Shown here one piece after another: positions 35,079-42,558 of a stretch of DNA of 64,000 bases (within the stretch, counting starts at the first letter, position 1; every line of letters begins with the position of its first letter). This DNA comes from Mesonia phycicola. Its GTDB lineage: Bacteria; Bacteroidota; Bacteroidia; Flavobacteriales; Flavobacteriaceae. The stretch spans positions 1,277 to 65,276 of the forward strand of contig NZ_FQYY01000004.1 in NCBI RefSeq assembly GCF_900141885.1, read 5' to 3'. Under the pieces are notes generated by a model, which worked only from the letters and a program-made list of their open reading frames with translations, did not search any database and was not told where the DNA came from. The translations under genes and the position numbers were made by a program.

Positions 35079-35720
35079 TTAATGAAATGGACATTTCCAG
35101 CTTTCTTCAACTTTTCTGCCACTATACTGTCTAGCTTCACTTCCCTCTCCAAAATCTTCTAACATAGGGTTAATGGAGCCTTGCAACTGTTTATCTCTTT
35201 TTCTTATTCTATTTCTTATAGAAGTATAAATATTCATTTCTCGTAGTTTTTCAAATTGCACATGTAAATTAAAAACCAGTGCAAAACTTGGACTTTTTCT
35301 TGCTAACCTACTACTGTTAGGGTGCATACCTACAATATAAAAAGATTTACCTAACAAACTGTAACTAAAATCTTTATGATTTGGATCTGCATTTACTGTA
35401 TTATCCCAATCGTGTTTATCTAAATTAGAAAGTAATTGTAACTGTTTCCAGAGTTTATGCTCAAATTCTTTTTCTGAAACAGGTTTTTCTTGAGAAAATA
35501 CTGCAATAAAACTTTTCATTTTTTTAGAATGAAAATTATAATTAACTACATATTCATTTAAATCTTCTAAGAGCTTTTTACTCTTTTTTTCATCTGCAAT
35601 ATGTTGATAATCGTACAACAGTACATTGTTTTGATTAAATACTGTTTGTGCCATAATGCACGGGTGATTATTGTCTAGAATAAATTGATTGAAGGTCTGT
35701 TGGAGGTCTGTTGCTTTCAT
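35079..35720 (-). CDS. YqcI/YcgG family protein (GntA-like haem-dependent N-hydroxylase relative)
   Basis: About 213 residues. The C-terminal signature NPMLEDFGEGSEARQYSG followed by WKCPFH identifies the YqcI/YcgG family, which includes GntA of guanitoxin biosynthesis and related haem proteins that hydroxylate guanidino nitrogen. Central GMHPNSSRLARK and FALVFNLHVQFEKLR also fit. Haem binding and activity on a guanidino compound are inferred from family membership only. No signal peptide. The frame starts with TTG at 35735; the ATG at 35720 (MKATDLQQTF) is preferred. It is the first gene of the operon followed by DUF1989 and AraC genes. A gene for an arginine-type pathway is not in the window. 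Confidence 0.82.
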   Translation of the reverse strand: MKATDLQQTFNQFILDNNHPCIMAQTVFNQNNVLLYDYQHIADEKKSKKLLEDLNEYVVNYNFHSKKMKSFIAVFSQEKPVSEKEFEHKLWKQLQLLSNLDKHDWDNTVNADPNHKDFSYSLLGKSFYIVGMHPNSSRLARKSPSFALVFNLHVQFEKLREMNIYTSIRNRIRKRDKQLQGSINPMLEDFGEGSEARQYSGRKVEESWKCPFH

Positions 35721-35939
35721 AGTTTTTTCTATCAAATTTCTCGCATTTAATAAAAAAACTGTACTATAAAACCGTTAATAATTAGTGGTATTAGCTTAAA
35801 ATGCTATAATAATTATTAAATTTATAATAAATAGTCTTAAATAAAATATAAAGTGTAAAATGTTATTTTACTTCAAAGGGAATTTGTAAAAAAAAATACT
35901 TCAATAAAAAGTTGAAAAAACTAAAGAAAATAAATAAAA

Positions 35940-35964
35940 AAACCCTCTGAAAATCAGAGGGTTT
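35940..35964 (-). terminator. Terminator of the disrupted tRNA gene
   Basis: AAACCCTCTGA (35940-35950) and TCAGAGGGTTT (35954-35964) form an 11-bp stem with a 3-base loop and, on the minus strand, a T-run behind. It follows the tRNA 3' remnant in the orientation expected of its original terminator. Confidence 0.75.
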
Positions 35965-35977
35965 GAAACTTATAAAG

Positions 35978-36001
35978 TGATCGCACCAGGATTCGAACCT
36001 A
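35978..36001 (-). other. tRNA 3'-end remnant, putative attachment site
   Basis: Read on the minus strand, TAGGTTCGAATCCTGG gives a T-loop (TTCGAAT) with stem GG/CC, then TGCGATC and the discriminator A, the 3' half of an acceptor stem. The rest of the tRNA (anticodon, D arm) is absent to the right, where AT-rich unrelated sequence begins. A terminator follows. This is the usual scar of integration into the 3' end of a tRNA gene; the tyrosine recombinase at 40.0 kb is the plausible enzyme. The tRNA identity was not determined. Confidence 0.75.
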
Positions 36002-36353
36002 TTTGAAAACCTTTGTATTTATTAATCTTAGCTAAAGTATCCGTGTAATTGTTAACCTCTATGACTTTTTACTCTCGTCTATATTTTAAAAAGGATAATT
36101 AAAAAAAATTATCCCTGTTTAGCAAATTTAATGATTTTAATTTTCAATTAACTCCTATATAATTAAAAATTGGCAGAAATAAATATTCAATTGAAAAGAA
36201 TCTTTCGCAAAACTTCTTCAATATTAATTTTTCAGACTAAATATAGTTATTGCACATAATTCTTTTTTATACTTGTCAATAATATCACAGAGCAAATATT
36301 TGGGTCTAATACCGATGATTTAATTTAAAAAGACCCACAAAATTGCCGATTTT
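36002..36353. other. Intergenic stretch without recognisable genes
   Basis: AT-rich sequence with many stops in all frames. An imperfect long-loop inverted repeat TGGGTCT...AGACCCA lies at 36301-36337 and might end the decayed minus-strand genes to the right. Nothing else was seen. Confidence 0.4.
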
Positions 36354-36497
36354 TTATAGTTTAGTATTTAAAATTAATTTCCTTCTCCCCTTTTTTTCTT
36401 GAAGTTCTAATTGAAGTTTCTCATCTTCTCCTAACACAAATTTCGGAAAAACATAAACAAACCTAAAGCTTTGGTTATGGTACACTTTATCGAGCAT
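36354..36497 (-). CDS. Small ORF of 47 codons, hypothetical
   Basis: An ATG at 36497 opens 47 codons (MLDKVYHNQSFRFVYVFPKF and a K/E-rich tail EKLQLELQEKKGRR). It follows directly on the broken minus-strand gene and may be a remnant of the same module. No family was recognised; it could be non-coding. Confidence 0.3.
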   Translation of the reverse strand: MLDKVYHNQSFRFVYVFPKFVLGEDEKLQLELQEKKGRRKLILNTKL

Positions 36498-36498
36498 T

Positions 36499-36744
36499 TT
36501 ATACTTTAAAAAGGACTTTATCTAACCATATACCTAAACGATTACAAATCCCTTTTAAATCTAACATTGCCTGATCGCTATTTTTTGATTTATGCCATAA
36601 GGTAAAATTGGGCTTAGCGTAGGTTTTACCAGTTTCATAATGCTAGTTATCGTAATAACCTATGGCTTGCATCGCTTCTTTTACCTCTGTATGATTTAGA
36701 TCGATATCATAGGAAATCACAATATTTCCTCTCGTTTTTCCCAT
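36499..36744 (-). pseudogene. Interrupted conserved hypothetical gene
   Basis: ATG at 36744 begins MGKTRGNIVISYDIDLNHTE and continues VKEAMQAIGYYDN, then an in-frame TAG (36645-36643), after which the same frame continues YETGKTYAKPNFTLWHKSKN and DQAMLDLKGICNRLG to a TAA at 36501-36499. This matches a small conserved Bacteroidetes hypothetical protein with a nonsense mutation. The function is unknown. It supports gene decay inside the island. Confidence 0.65.
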
Positions 36745-37201
36745 TTTTATAATTTTTATAATTTTTATAATTGTACTGTAAAATTAATGACTCTTGATTA
36801 CTTGCACTTACGGAAAACCATAACTAGTAAGATATTTCTACCATCTCACTATTTTTTTAGAAAGTTATACTCTATAAGTAACCTTTTTCCCTAGTTTTTA
36901 AATGCTTAGAAGCATCATCATTAAAAAACTTAAAGAAATTCTTGAGTACTCAGAAAAAGTAATAACTATAAGTAAACATATTTTTAATTTTAATTTCATT
37001 TTTAAAAAAAATTACATTCAAAATCTTTAAGAGAATCTTGTATATTTCTTAATGAAATATTTCTCATATTTTAATAAACTCCAGTAAAGAAAATAAAATT
37101 TTAATTATATATTTATGTATGAAAAATAACTAAATTAGGTTATAATCAGCTTTTATTTAATTTTTAAAGTTGATATAAGTTGTTTGAAATAAATGTTTTA
37201 A
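36745..37201. other. Gap before the RHS tip with an imperfect palindrome
   Basis: About 450 bases without a convincing gene. It contains TTACGGAAAACCATAA at about 36808-36823, which differs from the perfect palindrome at 20044 by one base. A 42-codon plus-strand ORF at 36901-37029 (MLRSIIIKKLKEILEYSEKV) has no recognised relative. An in-frame TAA immediately precedes the RHS tip ATG, so no upstream RHS part is fused. Confidence 0.35.
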
Positions 37202-38344
37202 ATGCTCAATGATTACTATCCTTTTGGGATGCTCCTGCCTGGCAGGCACGGAAATACTTCAGATTATCGTTATGGATTCAATGGAATGGAACTTGACAAT
37301 GAAATAAAAGGAGAAGGAAATAGTTATGATTTTGGAGCTAGAATGCTTGACCCAAGAGTTGGTAGATGGTTTGCATCAGACCCAGCTAGAGCAAAAACAC
37401 CAGGTTTAACACCTTATAGGTTTGGGTTTAATAATCCTATTAGATATAAAGACCCTAATGGGAAATGGGAAGAAGATGGACATTATTGGACTATTTTTGC
37501 TTTAGGTATATCAATGGGGCTAGATTTAGTAACGGCACAACATATAGCAGCTGAAGCAGAGCATTATGACCATCACGTTTCTTCTAATGGGAATTTTAGC
37601 TTTAATGGATTTGGTTTTACTTGGAATAATAATGATGGAACTATAAATGATACGTTTGCGCTTGTTGGTACTTGGGCTATACCAGGTAAGCAGGAAAAAT
37701 TTCACGGATTAACTAATGGTTCTCAATATGAAGTATGGAGAAATGCTCGAAATGCTATTTTGCTAGATGGAGATTTAAAAGGGTTGCATACGCTTGGAGA
37801 TGCTTTTGCTCACAGTAAACCAGGAGATGGTGAAAAAATGTTCGGAAAAAAAAGGACATTTTATTTTAACGGTAAAATATATACTTTCCCTATAACTTTA
37901 GAACACGCATTAGATGGGGCTGAAGAAGGAGGCGATGTTACCGATGATATCAGTAATCATAGGGTTGCTTATTTAGCTTATGTTAATGCAGCAGTGCAGG
38001 TTTTTCAAGATGAACTTTTTATGCATAGTGATAAAGTTACTGGTTCCCCTGATTTAGATTTATTTGAATACATCGCGAATTCTGGTGCTTCTAAGAACGA
38101 TAATATCTATTTATTTAAAAGATATATTGATTATAAAGGAGGGCAAACAACTTTTACATACGATTTAAAGGATAAAAATCAATATAATAATTTCATTAGG
38201 TATTTAGCAAAAAAAGGAATGCATACAGAAATCACAAATGGTACAAGAACTGAAACTATAAAAAGAGGTGGACGGACAATAAATCTTGAAATAAAAACTC
38301 AAACATTAACCATAACTAAAGATGAGGAAGATGGAAATAACTAG
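37202..38344 (+). CDS. Orphan RHS tip with zinc-hydrolase-like C-terminal toxin domain
   Basis: The 380-residue protein starts in the middle of an RHS repeat-associated core: DYYPFGMLLPGRHGN, DYRYGFNGMELDNEIKGEGN, LDPRVGRWFASDP and PYRFGFNNPI (about 1-80). It has no signal peptide and no YD repeats. The C-terminal 300 residues are a polymorphic-toxin-type domain. HTLGDAFAHS (His196, Asp200, His204) and LEHALDGAEEGGD (His235) resemble the HxxxDxxxH zinc site of phospholipase C/P1-nuclease-type hydrolases; lipase or nuclease activity is inferred. A 23-base overlap with a two-segment membrane protein gene matches a toxin-immunity pair. It looks like a displaced RHS tip that is silent unless recombined onto a full RHS gene, or a free truncated gene. 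Confidence 0.75.
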   Translation: MLNDYYPFGMLLPGRHGNTSDYRYGFNGMELDNEIKGEGNSYDFGARMLDPRVGRWFASDPARAKTPGLTPYRFGFNNPIRYKDPNGKWEEDGHYWTIFALGISMGLDLVTAQHIAAEAEHYDHHVSSNGNFSFNGFGFTWNNNDGTINDTFALVGTWAIPGKQEKFHGLTNGSQYEVWRNARNAILLDGDLKGLHTLGDAFAHSKPGDGEKMFGKKRTFYFNGKIYTFPITLEHALDGAEEGGDVTDDISNHRVAYLAYVNAAVQVFQDELFMHSDKVTGSPDLDLFEYIANSGASKNDNIYLFKRYIDYKGGQTTFTYDLKDKNQYNNFIRYLAKKGMHTEITNGTRTETIKRGGRTINLEIKTQTLTITKDEEDGNN

Positions 38345-38564
38345 TCAAATAGATGTTTTATTAAGTAGGAATATTTTAAATGGCTATTTGATTGCGACAG
38401 GTTTTTTATTCATTCTTTTTTTTCTATTACTTGTTATGATAAATAAAAAGCGTCAAGTATCAAAAAGAAAGAAAATCATTATTATAACGACAATATCATT
38501 ATTTCTAAGTATAGTTTCAATAATCTCTTATGTACTTTTAGAGATGTTTTATTGGAAAGAATAA
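38322..38564 (+). CDS. Candidate immunity protein, two membrane segments
   Basis: Up to 80 residues (start ATG at 38322, or 38331 at MEITSQID). Two hydrophobic segments (about 22-42 and 51-75) are separated by a strongly basic loop (NKKRQVSKRKK). It overlaps the end of the RHS tip gene by 23 bases on the same strand and is followed by a terminator. In polymorphic toxin loci such small overlapping genes usually encode immunity proteins; the membrane location suggests a toxin acting at the membrane, consistent with a phospholipase-like domain. No family was recognised. The function is inferred from position. Confidence 0.55.
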   Translation: MRKMEITSQIDVLLSRNILNGYLIATGFLFILFFLLLVMINKKRQVSKRKKIIIITTISLFLSIVSIISYVLLEMFYWKE

Positions 38565-38569
38565 CTTTT

Positions 38570-38594
38570 AACCATCCTTCCGGATGGTTTTTGT
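38570..38594 (+). terminator. Terminator after the RHS tip and immunity gene
   Basis: AACCATCC (38570-38577) and GGATGGTT (38582-38589) form an 8-bp stem with loop TTCC, followed by TTTGTTTTT. It starts 5 bases after the stop codon at 38564. Confidence 0.85.
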
Positions 38595-38663
38595 TTTTAT
38601 GAATAAGCCTTTTTAGCCTTATAGTCACAAATGGACATATCCATAAAATAGAACAGCTTGTCC

Positions 38664-38922
38664 TTAATGTCCTTGGGTAGTTTTTAAAGTTCCAGTACAC
38701 GATTGAGTGTTTTTGGTATCAATCTCTACATCAGTTTTACCAACAAGATAGTCCAAACTTATCTCTAAAAAATCAGCCAGATTAGTAGCCGTCTCAATAG
38801 AGGGCTTATTCTCATCACGTTAATAGTGACCAAACTAAAGCGATTTATCCATATGTTTAGCAACATCTTTTAGAGATAATCCCTTTATTTTCTTACTTTC
38901 ATTAAGGTTTACTAAAACTCAT
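38664..38922 (-). pseudogene. Broken XRE-type helix-turn-helix regulator
   Basis: On the minus strand the reading GLSLKDVAKHMDKSL, stop, FGHY, stop, RDENKPSIETATNLADFLEI and SLDYLVGKTDVEID matches an XRE/cI-type DNA-binding domain (Q-x-x-A helix, then DYLVG). Two in-frame stops break it. No intact start is present in frame. It may once have been the regulator or antitoxin of a phage or toxin module. Confidence 0.7.
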
Positions 38923-39256
38923 AAGTATTGCTTAACATACTAAAACCATTAACGAGTCAAATATATAGAATTTAAAATATATTAAATCCTGAAAAATTCG
39001 TATTATAAAATTTGATATAATTATTTATATAAAACTGAAAGATTCTAAAAAAATTAATCCCTATTAATACGAGCAATACAGAACAACTTATTTAGCAGAA
39101 CGATTTACCAGATTTTATGGTTTTAGCAAGTAATAAATTAGAAAAACCAATTGATGTATTCTCAAAATCCTATACATAAAAAATTTAAATTTAATTATTA
39201 AGAATAATCAAAATTAAAAATTTTTTATTAATTTACTTTCCATAACTTTTTTATAT
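38923..39256. other. Gap with no recognisable gene
   Basis: About 330 AT-rich bases between the XRE remnant and the YwqK-like gene. Short ORFs only; nothing recognised. Confidence 0.4.
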
Positions 39257-39988
39257 ATGATGTACAAAATTACTCTTGTTTCTATAATTCTGCTATTATT
39301 TGCTCACACCATTCCCAGTACTCAAAAAAAAATAATTAGAGAAGGTAAATATGATATAGAATGTTACGTAGCCTCTAAGAATTTAAAAAAATATAAGGAG
39401 CATAAAGTATATTTCTGGTATAAAAGTAGAGAAGTACACAATAGTAAGGGTATGTCTGGAGGTCAAGTATTAGATGGAGAGTTTAAAAAGTTTTTTAAAT
39501 CTAATCAATTAGCAGAACAAGGCTACTTTGATATGGGATTAAAAAAGGATCGTTGGTATACTTGGTTTGAAAATGGACAAACTAAATCGATCACTAGTTG
39601 GAAAAAGGGGCTTCGACATGGAAGTTATAAAGAGTTTGACTCTTTAGGAAACCTAGTGCTTACCGGGAAATTTAAAAAAAATGAAAAGCATGGTAAGTGG
39701 ATCAATTATAAATCTGATGATACAATAAAATACAAACGTGGTAAAATTATTATCAAAAAAATAGATAGCACTAAATCGGGTGGTTTCTTTAGAAAACTTT
39801 TCCGTTCTAAAAAGAGGGATTCATTACCCTCTTCAAAAAATTATACTTTAAAAAATCACGGATTTTTTAAAAAATTATTCTCTAAAAAAGACAAGGATTC
39901 AGTAATTAACAAACCTAAAAAAGAAGAAAAGGGTTTCTTTAAAAGGTTATTTGGCAATAAAGAATCTGAAAAAGTTAAGAAAAAATAG
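39257..39988 (+). CDS. YwqK/MORN-like exported protein with three GFFxxLF repeats
   Basis: The 243-residue protein has a signal-like N-terminus (MMYKITLVSIILLLF) and a YwqK/MORN-like repeat region (about 70-165: GEFKKFFKSNQLAEQGYFD, WYTWFENGQTKS, HGSYKEFDSLGNLVLTGKF, HGKWINY). The last 70 residues are very basic and hold three copies of a motif: GFFRKLFRSKKRDS (about 176), GFFKKLFSKKDKDS (about 202) and GFFKRLFGNKESEK (226). YwqK-type proteins are sometimes antitoxins of the YwqJ system in annotation, but many are simply surface proteins. It lies 11 bases before the tyrosine recombinase gene on the same strand, so they may be one operon. The repeats are unusual for the family. Confidence 0.7.
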   Translation: MMYKITLVSIILLLFAHTIPSTQKKIIREGKYDIECYVASKNLKKYKEHKVYFWYKSREVHNSKGMSGGQVLDGEFKKFFKSNQLAEQGYFDMGLKKDRWYTWFENGQTKSITSWKKGLRHGSYKEFDSLGNLVLTGKFKKNEKHGKWINYKSDDTIKYKRGKIIIKKIDSTKSGGFFRKLFRSKKRDSLPSSKNYTLKNHGFFKKLFSKKDKDSVINKPKKEEKGFFKRLFGNKESEKVKKK

Positions 39989-39999
39989 TCATTTTTCTT

Positions 40000-41031
40000 A
40001 TGAAAAAAGAAATAGCAATACTCCCATTATTTCAATTATTTATAAAAAACAGTGAAAATGGTAAACGTCTAAAGAATAACGGAGAGAAAATTAAAACTGG
40101 TACAATAGCCAACTATTACTATACTTATAATAATTTAAAGGCTTTTTGTGATCAAAAAAACATTGAACTTCGAATTTGTGATTATGCTAAATTAACTAAA
40201 CGAGAGCGAATATCTGAAAAGAATTATTGGAAGAAGTTCTACAAAAATTTTACTGGATTTTTATATAAAAAAGGATGTTACGACAATTATGTAGGGGCAA
40301 ATATAAAACACATTCGTACATTTTTTAACTGGTTAGCTAACGATCAAGCTATTTCTACGGGTTCTTATCATAAGTTATTTTATGTGCGAAAAGAAACTAT
40401 AGAGATTTTAGTATTATCACCAGATCAATTAAAATTTTTAATTCACGATAAAGATTTTCACAACTCACTAACCTTAGCAGAACAACGCATTAAAGATGCC
40501 TTTGTATTTGGTTGCACCACGGGGCTACGCTTTTCTGATTTATATAATTTAACCAATAAAAACGTTGAAAAGCGAAACGGAGGTTTTTACCTAAAAACGA
40601 GATCCCTTAAAACGAAAGTAGAAACAAGTATTAAACTTCCAGCATATGCTATCGAAATTTATAATATATACAGAACTAATAAAAAAAAAGATAAACTTTT
40701 TAAACCTATTAGTCTATTTATATTTAATCGTACATTAAAAGAAATTGGAAAAAAAGCTCATTTTGATCAACCTATTAATTATCATCGAGAAAAGTTGGGT
40801 AATTCGTTTATCAAAGATAAACGAGATTTAAAATTTTACAATAAAATGAGTTCACATATGATGAGAAGAACCGCCATCACCACCTTACTTATCCTGGGTA
40901 TGCCAGAACATTTGGTAAGAAAAATTAGTGGACATAGCCCTTCAAGTTCTTCTTTTAATCGTTATGTAAATTATGCGCAAGTGTATATCGATAATGAAAT
41001 AGATAAAGTGCACGAACAACTTTTAGAATAA
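40000..41031 (+). CDS. Tyrosine recombinase / phage-type integrase
   Basis: The 343-residue protein has an N-terminal SAM-like core-binding domain (about 1-125; NNLKAFCDQKNIELRICDY, IRTFFNWLAND) and a C-terminal catalytic domain (about 140-343). Catalytic residues: Arg177 in TGLRFSDL, His286 and Arg289 in SHMMRRTAITT, His312 in SGHSPSS and nucleophile Tyr322 in FNRYVNY. All are present, so it appears active. Together with the tRNA 3' remnant at 36.0 kb it is the likely integration enzyme of the island. It belongs to the Bacteroidetes-type XerD-like integrases of mobile elements rather than the housekeeping XerC/D. No excisionase was recognised. Confidence 0.9.
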   Translation: MKKEIAILPLFQLFIKNSENGKRLKNNGEKIKTGTIANYYYTYNNLKAFCDQKNIELRICDYAKLTKRERISEKNYWKKFYKNFTGFLYKKGCYDNYVGANIKHIRTFFNWLANDQAISTGSYHKLFYVRKETIEILVLSPDQLKFLIHDKDFHNSLTLAEQRIKDAFVFGCTTGLRFSDLYNLTNKNVEKRNGGFYLKTRSLKTKVETSIKLPAYAIEIYNIYRTNKKKDKLFKPISLFIFNRTLKEIGKKAHFDQPINYHREKLGNSFIKDKRDLKFYNKMSSHMMRRTAITTLLILGMPEHLVRKISGHSPSSSSFNRYVNYAQVYIDNEIDKVHEQLLE

Positions 41032-41124
41032 TATTAATGTTTTTTTAGATTTATAATCCGAAGTTTTAATGGTTTATAAATTAAATTATTAGGCTTAAGA
41101 ACGGTAGAGATTTATTTAGAAATG

Positions 41125-41658
41125 CTAGCTAATTTTATTCAATAGAATAGCAAAATCAATTCCCAAAAGAATAACTTTGTTATTATCTATAAATAATATT
41201 TTCAAATATATTCCTTCTTCTTCAATTATAGCGATATTAGATTCTGTGAATATTATATCATTTGATTTATATTGAATTCCAAAATTTTTGAAAAAGTCTC
41301 TTCCAATCATGTTTCTGTAGAACATTTCATTTCCTTGGATTTTATAATCTACTCTCAGCTTTTCATAATTATCAATTATTTCCGCTTTTTTTATTTCAGA
41401 AAACTTAAAATCATCCTTATTAAAACAATAGATATTACTGTAATTTGAATTTTTACATTCATCCATTGATAACTTTTGATTAGAAAATATAACTTTAGTA
41501 CCTATTAGCTTGTTTTTCATGACTCTAACTTCATCTAAATCTGACTCAAGAAACCCTTCTGTGTTTAAATGAATTATATCTTCTACTATCCATAAATTGA
41601 GATTATTATTATTACAGTTAATAACCACCAATAAGAATAACATATTAAATAACTTCAT
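41125..41658 (-). CDS. Predicted lipoprotein, possible RHS immunity protein
   Basis: The 177-residue protein has a short lipoprotein signal (MKLFNMLFLLVVINC, Cys15). The rest is a soluble mixed domain with Cys in LSMDECKNSNYSNIYCFNKD and beta-like repeats near the end (NDIIFTESNIAIIEEEGIYL). No family was recognised. It is the last gene of the minus-strand RHS region, and its start overlaps the end of an open reading frame that could be a decayed toxin C-terminus (41645-41827), the usual toxin-immunity layout. The role is inferred from position only. Confidence 0.5.
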   Translation of the reverse strand: MKLFNMLFLLVVINCNNNNLNLWIVEDIIHLNTEGFLESDLDEVRVMKNKLIGTKVIFSNQKLSMDECKNSNYSNIYCFNKDDFKFSEIKKAEIIDNYEKLRVDYKIQGNEMFYRNMIGRDFFKNFGIQYKSNDIIFTESNIAIIEEEGIYLKILFIDNNKVILLGIDFAILLNKIS

Positions 41659-41827
41659 ATCTTATTTTTTTTTCTATTAAATCAGGAGCCACGACTTTAT
41701 TATCTGTCTTAATTATTCTAGCAGGCTTAAGTTCTATTTTAGATGCATTTAATAGAATCCTTCGACAAACCATTTCTATTTGATCTTTTACCAACCTTGA
41801 AGATGATATACCGCAAGCTATATCACT
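41645..41827 (-). pseudogene. Open frame, possible toxin C-terminus remnant
   Basis: A stop-to-stop frame of 60 codons on the minus strand (including ISSSRLVKDQIEMVCRRILL and IELKPARIIKTDNKVVAP), with no start codon at its head and ending 14 bases inside the following lipoprotein gene. No family was recognised. It may be what is left of an RHS toxin domain. Confidence 0.3.
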
Positions 41828-41831
41828 TTAA

Positions 41832-41972
41832 TACAAAACACAAGATGAGCGTTTAAAATTAATTGATAAGCTAAACGAGAAAGATAAATCTACCATCTTT
41901 AAAATCGTTGACAAGATGCTTACAAATAAGAAGTTTAAGGATTTCTTTGATAAAAATGTAGCTTCTCTTTAG
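41832..41972 (+). pseudogene. XRE-type regulator C-terminal fragment
   Basis: On the plus strand the frame reads YKTQDERLKLIDKLNEKDKS, then TIFKIVDKMLTNKKFKDFFD and KNVASL to a TAG at 41970-41972, without a start. This matches the C-terminal tail of a common Bacteroidetes XRE regulator (LDxLLTKKKFKDFF). The N-terminal DNA-binding part is missing. Confidence 0.6.
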
Positions 41973-41984
41973 GGCATAAAAAAC

Positions 41985-42055
41985 CACCGTTGCCAGTGTT
42001 CTTGCTCTTTGCCAAGCCTTGACGGCACCCGTCACAGACGGGCGCTAGCGGGGGG
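41985..42055. other. Short GC-rich segment with inverted repeats
   Basis: This stretch is visibly richer in G and C than its surroundings. It includes CCCGTC-ACA-GACGGG (6-bp stem, 3-base loop) and the palindrome CGCTAGCG. It joins directly to a 26-base RHS core remnant on the right. The origin was not recognised; an unlisted repeat or recombination site is possible. Confidence 0.4.
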
Positions 42056-42081
42056 TTAGTAAGCTCATAACGTTTATCACC
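42056..42081 (-). pseudogene. 26-base RHS core remnant
   Basis: Read on the minus strand it encodes GDKRYELTN, the sequence found in the intact 3340-aa RHS protein just before NHKGSVISV. The DNA matches 43730-43755 at 25 of 26 positions. It is a scar of an older RHS tip displaced by the present one. Confidence 0.7.
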
Positions 42082-42103
42082 GACATTACAATTAAATACA
42101 TTA

Positions 42104-42547
42104 TTAATTCTTTACCCTTAAAGCACTTAAATATGTATTTTCGCTGTCAAGAGCTATTTGAACTTTATATTGTCTATCCAGTTCTGCTATGGTATCAATA
42201 TAAAGGTCATAAACACCTTCTAATCGTTCGTCATCACTCTTGGTTATACGAAGTTTTAAAGTATCATTTTGTTTAAAAATATCATATGTGGCATCAATAG
42301 ACTTATCTTGTCTATTTTCTCTTTTTGTAAACCATATGTGGTTGTGTTTCTCCAAACCAACTATATAAAACCCTTCCTCTCGTCTTAAATCAAGTTCTTT
42401 GTTTTGAATTTTATCTATATGTTCAAAATGATTTATTGTCCAGGCTCCTTTTATCTTTTGATAATACTGATTATGGAAAGAAGAACTACAAGAAAGTATT
42501 AAGCATAGAGCGGTTAATACAATAAAAATAAAATTAGTTTTTTTCAT
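42104..42547 (-). CDS. Small lipoprotein, candidate immunity protein of the giant RHS toxin
   Basis: The 147-residue protein has a lipobox (ALCLILSC, Cys20) and a compact beta-rich body resembling lipocalin-like proteins (GAWTINHFEH, HNHIWFTKREN, LRITKSDDERLEGVYDLYID). It starts 11 bases after the stop of the 3340-aa RHS gene on the same strand, the normal position of an immunity gene. The mature protein would sit in the periplasm or on the inner leaflet of the outer membrane, where it could block a toxin of the same secretion route. Family unknown. Confidence 0.6.
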   Translation of the reverse strand: MKKTNFIFIVLTALCLILSCSSSFHNQYYQKIKGAWTINHFEHIDKIQNKELDLRREEGFYIVGLEKHNHIWFTKRENRQDKSIDATYDIFKQNDTLKLRITKSDDERLEGVYDLYIDTIAELDRQYKVQIALDSENTYLSALRVKN

Positions 42548-42558
42548 CTTCTTATAGG

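Noticed and set aside
35978..36001. A complete tRNA gene
   Set aside because: Only the T arm and acceptor 3' strand are present; no anticodon or D arm can be folded from the sequence to its right.
38482..38700. Minus-strand 72-codon ORF overlapping the immunity gene and XRE remnant
   Set aside because: It overlaps the terminator and the plus-strand immunity gene and has no recognisable protein pattern.
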